A stretch of 64,000 bases of DNA, taken from assembly GCA_001768195.1 (NCBI GenBank), contig MENI01000088.1:43846-107845 (forward strand). The letters run 5' to 3'. Shown here piece by piece: positions 53,667 to 61,456 of this stretch; within the stretch, counting starts at the first letter, position 1, and each line of letters opens with the position of its first letter. The stretch is from Bacteroidetes bacterium GWA2_40_15 (lineage in GTDB: Bacteria; Bacteroidota; Bacteroidia; Bacteroidales; VadinHA17). The notes under the pieces are model-generated. The model was not told the origin of the DNA. It saw only the letters and a program-made list of their open reading frames with translations, and searched no databases. The position numbers were made by a program, and so were the translations under genes.

Positions 53667-56252
53667 CTATCTGGAAAAAGTTTTCTTCAGACGGATATCC
53701 CTTGAAGAGCTTCCGATCAGGGCTTCAAAGTCACCGTGTTCATACATCCATTTGTTCTGTTTTTCCGAAAAGAATGAAAGGTCTTCATCAGTAATCTTAA
53801 ATGTGACAGTTTTTGTTTCTCCTGCTTTGAGAAACAATTTTTCAAAATTCTTAAGCTCTTTCTGAGGCCTGTGTTCTGAAGAGACAATATCGCGCAAATA
53901 AAGCTGAACGACCTCAGCTCCGTCAACTTCCCCGCTATTCTTCACTTTAAAACTGGAATTAAAAGTATTACCCGTTTTATCTATCACCAGATCGCTGTAC
54001 TCAAATGTTGTATAAGACAGTCCATGCCCAAACGGGAATAATGGCTCAACATTCTTTGTATCATAATGTCTATATCCGACATATATCCCCTCAGAATATT
54101 TTACAGTATTTCCTTCCCCCGGATAATTGCCAAAAGCCGGACAATCAGACAACAATACGGGGAATGTCTCAGGAAGTTTACCTGAGGGATTCACTTTGCC
54201 AAACAGAATATCAGCAATGGCATTTCCACCTTCCTGTCCGGGATAATATGCCTCAATTACTGCATTTACTTTATCAATCCATGGCATTGCGATGGCAGAA
54301 CCATTGATCAGTACAACTACGGTTTTTGGGTTTACTTCCGACACCTCACTTATAAGCCTGTTTTGCTCGCCGGGGAGTAGAATATCGGGTCTGTCGTTAT
54401 TTCCTCCTTCAAAAAAGTTGGATAATCCGGCAAATATCACCACTGCATCACATTCTCCTGCAATTTTTTTTACTGATTCAATTGAATTGCTACCGGGAAC
54501 TTCCCATTCAAAACGAATGAAATTCCGGTTGGTTCTCTTTTTAAATTCAATTTTAATATCGACAGGTATGTTTTTATCAAAAGCAACACTGACATTTCTG
54601 CTTCCTGATGTAAAATCAGTCTCAAAATTATCAATGCTGCCTGTATCCCATTGGTCGATAATCAAACTATCCTTCAAATAAAGTCTGTGTCCGCATCCTG
54701 CTGCGGAAATTCCTATTTTATAACTCCCGGTGACCGGCGGAATAAGCTGACCTCTCCACCGAACCGAATATCCCTCCTTCCCTATCTGTGGTTTTGGATT
54801 TGCCCAACCCCACGAGAAATTCACAGATTCATCCATTTCAGTGCAGGCAGGCTGACCTGTAAGATCAGAATTCGCGTAATAATCACCTTTCAGACATTTC
54901 CCTGTTAATCCATTTTTCTCAGCACGCAGATATTTACTGCCAACGACTTCCATATTACCTCCTAAACCACAACCTTCCTCAAATAAGATCTCTGTATCAG
55001 GTCCGCATAAATTTCTGATACCATCGAGCGGACTTACAGAATAAAAAGGACTTACTGAAGCGCTGCCACCTCCACCCAGCCTTGCCTGAGATGCATTTGG
55101 ACCAATCACCGCCAGCTTTTTGATAGTTTTTTTAAAAGGCAGAGTAGTCTTCTCGTTTTTGAGTAACACAATCCCCTCCTCTGCTACTTTTCTTGTAAGC
55201 AATTTATGCTTTTGAGAGTTTAACTCAGAGTTAAGATGTGGCTTTTCATAATCCAAAAGCCTGGTCCTCACCAAAGCCCTGAGAATACGTCTTACTTTAT
55301 CATCAAGTTCATCTGAAGTAAGAGAATTATCAGCAATCGCCTTCAGAACATTGTCTTTTGTCAGGTAGTTCCCGGGTCCTGGCATCTCTATATCCAGTCC
55401 GGCATATAATGATGAGATGCTTTTTACGGCTCTCCAGTCGGAGACAACAAAACCTTCATATTTCCAATCTTCTTTAAGTACTTCCGTCAGCAGGTGTTTG
55501 CTGGCAGAGGTACGGAAACTGTTTAGTCCGTTATAGGCAGTCATCACCCCCCAGGGGTCTGCTTTATAAACCGGTATCCTGAAAGCCGGAAGATAAATCT
55601 CCTGCAAAGTGCGTTCATCCATCTGCACATCAATCACTGATTGATTAGTTTGCTGATTATTGGCAGTATAAGCTTTGATAACCGCCCCTACATCCTCTGA
55701 CTGAACACCTTTTATAAAAGAGGCTGCCATTTCTCCCGAGAGAAGTGGATCTTCTGAAAAAAGCTCATAATTCCGGCCATTCAAAGGATGTCTTTTTATA
55801 TTTACCATAGGTGCAAGTAAAAAAGCGGATCCGGTGGCACGGGTCTCCCTTCCAAGTGCGCTTCCCACTTCCTCAATTAATGAACGGTTAAAAGTTGCAG
55901 CCTGGGCAGCAGCAGTGGGAAAGCAGGTCGCATTACCTACCCAGTTTCCTTCCTTGTCAAGAATTATGGTTATGCCATGCCCGCAGTCGGTTACCTGAAT
56001 GGAAGGAATACCAAGCCGTTCGATACCCTTTAAATGCCACATGTCGACACCTGCCAGCATATCAGCCTTTTCCTCAGGTGTCATTAATCGCATGATGCTT
56101 TCAACACGTATATCCAGAGGCTTTTCAGGATTCTGGACCCATTCTGCAATTGGAAAGAAGTCGGAGTCACCTGCAATGTTCCCTACATTTTGTCCTGAAC
56201 AAAATGTTTCAATAAAAAATAAAACTGAAATTAAACAAAGCTGTTTTATCAT
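53667..56252 (-). CDS. GH3-family protein with PA14 insert; active site partly altered
   Basis: This is an 861-residue exported GH3 protein: signal peptide (1-20), (beta/alpha)8 domain (about 45-330), alpha/beta sandwich split by a PA14 domain (about 430-570; YYANSDLTG, VRWRGQLIPPVTGSYKIG), and a C-terminal fibronectin-like domain (about 750-850). The nucleophile Asp272 is kept (GFVVSDWR). The conserved KH motif reads VIKAYTANNQ, so the substrate-binding His is Ala195. The usual ExEGxDR region reads FEGGNNDR, so the likely acid/base Glu is not where expected. It may have altered specificity or be inactive. In an operon with GH42 (15 bases upstream) and ROK. Confidence 0.88.
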   Translation of the reverse strand: MIKQLCLISVLFFIETFCSGQNVGNIAGDSDFFPIAEWVQNPEKPLDIRVESIMRLMTPEEKADMLAGVDMWHLKGIERLGIPSIQVTDCGHGITIILDKEGNWVGNATCFPTAAAQAATFNRSLIEEVGSALGRETRATGSAFLLAPMVNIKRHPLNGRNYELFSEDPLLSGEMAASFIKGVQSEDVGAVIKAYTANNQQTNQSVIDVQMDERTLQEIYLPAFRIPVYKADPWGVMTAYNGLNSFRTSASKHLLTEVLKEDWKYEGFVVSDWRAVKSISSLYAGLDIEMPGPGNYLTKDNVLKAIADNSLTSDELDDKVRRILRALVRTRLLDYEKPHLNSELNSQKHKLLTRKVAEEGIVLLKNEKTTLPFKKTIKKLAVIGPNASQARLGGGGSASVSPFYSVSPLDGIRNLCGPDTEILFEEGCGLGGNMEVVGSKYLRAEKNGLTGKCLKGDYYANSDLTGQPACTEMDESVNFSWGWANPKPQIGKEGYSVRWRGQLIPPVTGSYKIGISAAGCGHRLYLKDSLIIDQWDTGSIDNFETDFTSGSRNVSVAFDKNIPVDIKIEFKKRTNRNFIRFEWEVPGSNSIESVKKIAGECDAVVIFAGLSNFFEGGNNDRPDILLPGEQNRLISEVSEVNPKTVVVLINGSAIAMPWIDKVNAVIEAYYPGQEGGNAIADILFGKVNPSGKLPETFPVLLSDCPAFGNYPGEGNTVKYSEGIYVGYRHYDTKNVEPLFPFGHGLSYTTFEYSDLVIDKTGNTFNSSFKVKNSGEVDGAEVVQLYLRDIVSSEHRPQKELKNFEKLFLKAGETKTVTFKITDEDLSFFSEKQNKWMYEHGDFEALIGSSSRDIRLKKTFSR

Positions 56253-56267
56253 ATTTTTTTTTCAGTG

Positions 56268-58616
56268 TCAATTCCCTGATCGCTTTATTTTCCATATTTC
56301 AGCACCCTTTTCACCTATCTCACCGGTAGCAATTTCGAGGATCTTACCCTTGTCTGCCTGTGTTATCTTACGATTACCAAGCATTTCAACAAGATCCCAT
56401 TTACCTGAACCAGTTACTTTAAGCCTTATAGTTGTTTTTTCAGCAGTTTTACCATGATTCAAAACGTAAAGCAAATAGCCATCCGGATATTCATGCAGAC
56501 GTATCACAAGGGGATTCGATGCATTCTCAGGTTGTGATGAAGTAAAAGGAGCGGCAACATTTGCCCATTCTACAAGCCCGAGCAGGAACTTATTCGTATT
56601 CCGGTGTGAAGAATCCTGTACGGTTATCCGCTGAGTAGACTGGTCCCACTGCGATCCGCGTGAATTGGTCATTGCGAGGAATGATCCGACAAACATTGTA
56701 TGACCCCTTCCATAGTCTGAAGTTACTATGCATGCCGTGCCATCTTCAAGCCGCCCGATCACTCGGGTGCTTTTATTATCACTTAATGGTTCAACAGATT
56801 CTGCAAACAGGGAACCTGTTAATGTATCTCCCTTCTGCAACCGTAACAATGAAGGATGAGAATTGTCCTCAACATTTATATAAACATTTTTCAGCGACTT
56901 CACCTTACTTTCCCTGACACCGAAGACTTTACTCAGTCCAAGTCCCGGAATAACACCGTCAGTATATCCGCGATTATCATTCCAGGCAAGTCGTGCTTCG
57001 GAAAATGCATTTCCGCCGTTTGAAACATAGTTCTTTATGCCGTCTGCCATCTTTTGGGTTATCATAAGGGCGTAGGGAATAATTACAAGCTTGTACTGGG
57101 ATAGATCGACTGACTCAACATCCCTTCGATGTATGAAATCAACTGCTATGTTCTGGTCAGTAAGAAAGCGATAGTAACCAATCAGTGAATTGATATGACC
57201 ATCCTGTGTTGTTGTCCGGCGGTGTCCCCCAACCATCTGTGACAAAGGATTATATACCAGGGCAACCTGAGCCTTAACCGGTTTTGATGTGCTGAAAACA
57301 TCCTTGTTGGCATCAACAAAACGGGCAACTTTACCCAGTTCCACAGCACGTTCGGTCATTGTACCATCGAGGTTAATCAGACCATACCCCCCCGATTCAT
57401 AACCTGATGACATCGGATAATAAGCATACGCGAATATTCCCTTTGCTCCTGTTGCCAGGCTTGACCATGTCCATATCCGGTGATCCGCAGGCGTAACCGG
57501 ATCACCAACATTAAGTCCGACAGTACCAAATCCGGCCTGGAATTCACCAATATAATAACCCCCATTCTTAATATTGGCACTGTAAGAGAAATCACCCTGC
57601 GCCATGAAGCTCCATGGCCTCCAGTCACCCGGAAGATTATGCTTAGGGTATTGTGATAAGCCATAATAATCAACCTCATCAGCCATCAGGAAATCGTCAC
57701 CTGATTCGCCGCCATAAGGGGAACCGAAAAGGGATACAGGGGAAGCATGGGCCGTGACAATATGGGTTTTATCATATTTACGAACAGCATCGTATCTGAG
57801 CCTGAGATCTTCCGCCAGCTTCTGATAAATGAATGCCTTCCAGTCCATAAAATCGGAGTAGGTAAGTATCGTTCCAAAACGCGGAGCAGACACATCTTCC
57901 CAGTTTTCGAAATTCCTGTACCACGATTTATTAAGTTCTTCAAGACCTGAATATTTCTTTTTCAGCCATTCGCGGAATCGAGCCTGGGTATTTGGACAGA
58001 AACAGTATTGCGGGTTCGGGATCCATCCTGGTTCTCCCCACTGGATAATATGTGGTTCACTCCACAGATCCCATCCATAAAAATTGGAAAAACTTACTGC
58101 AATTTTAGAAGTTTCTTCATAAAATTTCAGGAATGCCTCCCTCACTCCTGCATGATCAATGCAATAGCCCGGTGCAACCTGAGGCTGGATTTTGTCGCCA
58201 TTCATTGCCTCAAACAAACCGTCGGGGTGTGATTTTCCTACCCAGTCAGGCGCAGATTCACCATAAACCTGTATGATCACCTTAAGACCGGCTTCTTTAG
58301 CCAGTTCAAACACCATTTTGAGATTCTCAAAGTTGTACTGACCTTTACGAGGTTCGCAATTCGACCATTCAACCCAGGTCTTGACCGAGTTGAAACCCAG
58401 TGATTTGATCTGCTGAATATCCTTCTTCCACTCCTCTCTCGAATTTGGAGTAACTTCAGATAACATTGTGGCTCTTGCTTTTCCTCCGCTGTACCACACG
58501 GAATAAGGGAAGAAATCACTCTTATTTACAACTGGTTTCCCCTGCGCCAAAACATCATCAGAATAAAAAAGTGAAAATAAGAGGGCAATAGCAATAAGTT
58601 TTAAACTTCTGTTCAT
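56268..58616 (-). CDS. GH42 beta-galactosidase
   Basis: This is a 782-residue exported family 42 glycosidase. Signal peptide about 1-25 (VLAQG). TIM barrel: FNSVKTWVEWSNCEP is the conserved opening, acid/base Glu187 lies in WDLWSEPH and nucleophile Glu358 in YIGEFQAG. A Cys pair CFC (about 205-207) may belong to the zinc site. A trimerisation domain (about 440-650; VALVYNPLSQM, YKLVIIPYALM) and a small C-terminal beta domain follow. It releases beta-linked galactose or related sugars. It lies 7 bases after GH2 and 15 before GH3. Confidence 0.9.
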   Translation of the reverse strand: MNRSLKLIAIALLFSLFYSDDVLAQGKPVVNKSDFFPYSVWYSGGKARATMLSEVTPNSREEWKKDIQQIKSLGFNSVKTWVEWSNCEPRKGQYNFENLKMVFELAKEAGLKVIIQVYGESAPDWVGKSHPDGLFEAMNGDKIQPQVAPGYCIDHAGVREAFLKFYEETSKIAVSFSNFYGWDLWSEPHIIQWGEPGWIPNPQYCFCPNTQARFREWLKKKYSGLEELNKSWYRNFENWEDVSAPRFGTILTYSDFMDWKAFIYQKLAEDLRLRYDAVRKYDKTHIVTAHASPVSLFGSPYGGESGDDFLMADEVDYYGLSQYPKHNLPGDWRPWSFMAQGDFSYSANIKNGGYYIGEFQAGFGTVGLNVGDPVTPADHRIWTWSSLATGAKGIFAYAYYPMSSGYESGGYGLINLDGTMTERAVELGKVARFVDANKDVFSTSKPVKAQVALVYNPLSQMVGGHRRTTTQDGHINSLIGYYRFLTDQNIAVDFIHRRDVESVDLSQYKLVIIPYALMITQKMADGIKNYVSNGGNAFSEARLAWNDNRGYTDGVIPGLGLSKVFGVRESKVKSLKNVYINVEDNSHPSLLRLQKGDTLTGSLFAESVEPLSDNKSTRVIGRLEDGTACIVTSDYGRGHTMFVGSFLAMTNSRGSQWDQSTQRITVQDSSHRNTNKFLLGLVEWANVAAPFTSSQPENASNPLVIRLHEYPDGYLLYVLNHGKTAEKTTIRLKVTGSGKWDLVEMLGNRKITQADKGKILEIATGEIGEKGAEIWKIKRSGN

Positions 58617-58623
58617 ATATCAT

Positions 58624-61419
58624 CTATTTCTTTAAAATAACTTCCTGTTCATCAACATTCCATCCCGATATTTTTAATGTAAGTTCTCCTGGGCCAAGTT
58701 TTTCAACCGGGCAGTTTACAGTAAGGCTTATTTTCTCAGATGGAAGCAGAGATACATAATTGCCCGACCAGTAAGAAGGAAGAACCTCTTCTCCTTCAAG
58801 CAGCAGCTGGGGACGGATAAAAAATGCCAGTTTTCCGGTCGGATTTGTAAGTTCTACTTTCCAGCTATGGTCTGATTTATTTTTCCCGTTATTTATAACA
58901 TTCACATTAACTGAGGTTTCGGGCATACTGTTCATCGCTTTATAATCTTCGTCTTTTGAAAGCCAGTAAATATTTCCAGATATGACCTTCCCGTTCTTGT
59001 CCTTTAGCCGAAGTACGACAAAATTTACTCCTGAAGCTTTTTCCAAAACCTGTGAAATCGAAGAAGTCGCCTTAACATCTGTCGGCTCCAGGCTGATGTT
59101 TTTTTCTTCGTGGAACAATGATCGGGTATCAAGGTCATAAACATCAACCTGGGCTACAAGATCAGGTACCGGCTTATATGTTTTATTTATAGCCAGGACC
59201 TCCAGACTATTGAGGTTCAGCTGGATATGAACCGGCTCAACGGCATTCTGCATAAAATAATAGCCTGCATTCGGCTGGAGGTACCAGTCATATACCTGCC
59301 ATACAACACTTGGAAATGCAGCATTCAGTTTCCAGAGCATAACTCCGCCGATGTCGTTAAGCTTATGCCCGGCAGCTTCAAAAATACCCTGGTAACCTAT
59401 GGCATTCATGAGCTGCATCTTGTCACAGAACTCTTCCATGCTTACCGGTGCACCATATCTCTTAACCATCTCTTCATAATAGAGATCCCACCGTCCGTTT
59501 CCGGTTGCAGCATCATGATATCCCCAGGTATTGTTGAGAGGGAACGGTAATTTACTGTCCCATACCAGGTTCGGTATTATTTTTGGCATTATATTATACG
59601 GAGGCTGAGAAGGGATACCTGTTTCATCTTTGAAAACCCAGTCTTTCGCGGCAATTGCCCTGTTATAATAGTCTTTGGGATCTTTCCATGTATAAGGGCC
59701 TCCGCTATAGACACCGGTGGGGGCATTGTCAGGCCATGAACCATCCCATCCATCGGGAAGTTTCGCAAATCCTGAAGAACTGGGAATATAAGGTCTTGTA
59801 CCATCAAGGGTAATAATACTGTTCCTCATCACATCATACAGCTCTTTGCGGGCATGACCTTCGTTGCCTCCCGTCCATACAAGCAGGCTGGGATGATTTC
59901 TTATCCTGAGTATTGTGCTCTTTACATTCTTAATAAAGATATCCCCGTCAAGAGGCCAGTCGGGTGAACCTTTAAATTCACCCTGTGTATCACCGGTGAT
60001 CCAGAAATCTGACCAGACCAGCAATCCAAACCGGTCAGCTGAATCCCAGAATTCATCGCAAGGAGTAACGCCTCCGCCCCAGATCCTTACAAGATTTATA
60101 TTGGAATTGCGGCACAAGCGGAATTCATAGTCATACCTTACCGAGTCGCGGTTTAGCATCATATCAGGGACCCATGCTCCTCCTGTAATATGGATCCGTC
60201 TGCCGTTTACATAAAAATCGCGGCGTGTAACCCCATTTACATCTACTGCTTTTGTTCCGACAGTGCGGATACCAAATACAAAAGTTGTGTCGTCAGAGAT
60301 ACCTGCAGTGTTTGCATACTGAAGCCTTATCCTGTAAAGATTAGGTTGACCGTATCCATTGGGCCACCATAGAGAGGGATTGGTAATAGCCAGCTCTTTT
60401 GTGTTTTCTGAATTGAGGTCAACAGCAGTTTCTTTGTTACCGCTAATGGTAACATCTTTAATAAAAGTTATAGTGCTACCTGTAAAGTTCTCGGGAGTAA
60501 TAGTAACTGTCAGTTTTCCATTCTTTTCTGCAGATGAATGGTTAAGAATGGTAAGATTCAAACTGATTTTTGCCAGAGAAGTATCTGGCAGATTTGGAAG
60601 ATCAGTTACCAGCTTTGGACTGGCAATAGTAACTCCGCCGGAGGTTCTTAAATATACAGGCAGCCATATTCCCATATTCCTGTCTCTTACAGGGGGCATC
60701 CAGTCCCAGCCTACGGAGCATAGCATTGTGACATTTTTACCTATGTCACCGGTGGGTCCTCCGTTCATATAGAAATCTCCCAGGGCAGTGAGCTGCTCTG
60801 TATCCGGTAATCCCGGATAATCAAGAGGATAGATCTTAACTGCCATCACATTTCCCTGTCCGGGTTTTACAAGTCCGCTGATATTGAGACTGTACTCGGC
60901 AAACATTCCTGACAACCGGGTGGAGTCGGCAATCTGCTTTCCGTTGATCCAGACCCCGGCTCTGTAGTTTATACCCTTGAAGATTATCTGGAAATGACGG
61001 TCTTTGTCAGATTCAGGAACTGTAAATACGGTTCTGTACCAGTAAGGCTTGCTCCACGGATTAGGGAGGTTGGGAATATGACTGAACTTCCAGAGATCAT
61101 ACTTTTTGTTGAACTCATCAGATGCATCCGGAATAAGCATATTATTCAAACCCTGATATGGATCGGGATATACGCCGTTTGCTACCAGACCTGTAAGAAC
61201 CGTACCCGGTACTTTAACCGGGAACCAGTATACATTCGATTTGTATTGTGGCGATGAGATCTCCTCGCCCGTTGAAGGGATCAGAAATGACGACTGGAGT
61301 TCAAAATCGGTAAGTTTTATCTGCTTTACAGGAGATGTTGCTGTTTCACTGCCGCACTGGGTCAGCATAATCAGAACAATTCCTGAGAGTACGAAAAGTA
61401 AGTTTCTCTTTGTAGTCAT
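58624..61419 (-). CDS. GH2 glycosidase lipoprotein (beta-mannosidase/exo-glucosaminidase-like)
   Basis: This is a 931-residue family 2 glycosidase with lipoprotein signal (IMLTQC, Cys22). Jelly-roll sugar-binding domain (about 40-260), immunoglobulin-like domain (about 265-385), TIM barrel (about 395-690), C-terminal beta domains. Acid/base Glu520 lies in TGGNEGH, directly after Asn519, and the nucleophile is likely Glu599 in FKDETG. RIWGGGVTPCDEFWD is the barrel signature. The general layout resembles endo-beta-mannosidase and exo-beta-glucosaminidase relatives. Known exo-glucosaminidases (CsxA) use Asp at the acid/base site, so the NE pair argues for another beta-linkage. First gene of the sugar operon, 37 bases after mutS. 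Confidence 0.88.
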   Translation of the reverse strand: MTTKRNLLFVLSGIVLIMLTQCGSETATSPVKQIKLTDFELQSSFLIPSTGEEISSPQYKSNVYWFPVKVPGTVLTGLVANGVYPDPYQGLNNMLIPDASDEFNKKYDLWKFSHIPNLPNPWSKPYWYRTVFTVPESDKDRHFQIIFKGINYRAGVWINGKQIADSTRLSGMFAEYSLNISGLVKPGQGNVMAVKIYPLDYPGLPDTEQLTALGDFYMNGGPTGDIGKNVTMLCSVGWDWMPPVRDRNMGIWLPVYLRTSGGVTIASPKLVTDLPNLPDTSLAKISLNLTILNHSSAEKNGKLTVTITPENFTGSTITFIKDVTISGNKETAVDLNSENTKELAITNPSLWWPNGYGQPNLYRIRLQYANTAGISDDTTFVFGIRTVGTKAVDVNGVTRRDFYVNGRRIHITGGAWVPDMMLNRDSVRYDYEFRLCRNSNINLVRIWGGGVTPCDEFWDSADRFGLLVWSDFWITGDTQGEFKGSPDWPLDGDIFIKNVKSTILRIRNHPSLLVWTGGNEGHARKELYDVMRNSIITLDGTRPYIPSSSGFAKLPDGWDGSWPDNAPTGVYSGGPYTWKDPKDYYNRAIAAKDWVFKDETGIPSQPPYNIMPKIIPNLVWDSKLPFPLNNTWGYHDAATGNGRWDLYYEEMVKRYGAPVSMEEFCDKMQLMNAIGYQGIFEAAGHKLNDIGGVMLWKLNAAFPSVVWQVYDWYLQPNAGYYFMQNAVEPVHIQLNLNSLEVLAINKTYKPVPDLVAQVDVYDLDTRSLFHEEKNISLEPTDVKATSSISQVLEKASGVNFVVLRLKDKNGKVISGNIYWLSKDEDYKAMNSMPETSVNVNVINNGKNKSDHSWKVELTNPTGKLAFFIRPQLLLEGEEVLPSYWSGNYVSLLPSEKISLTVNCPVEKLGPGELTLKISGWNVDEQEVILKK

Positions 61420-61456
61420 AACAACAGGATTTAAAGGTCTGCTATAAAGTAATTGA

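Noticed and set aside
58624-61419. GH2 as an exo-beta-glucosaminidase linked to the chitinase/deacetylase pair
   Set aside because: The general layout is similar, but the acid/base site is Asn-Glu rather than the Asp typical of CsxA-type enzymes, so chitosan use is not supported.
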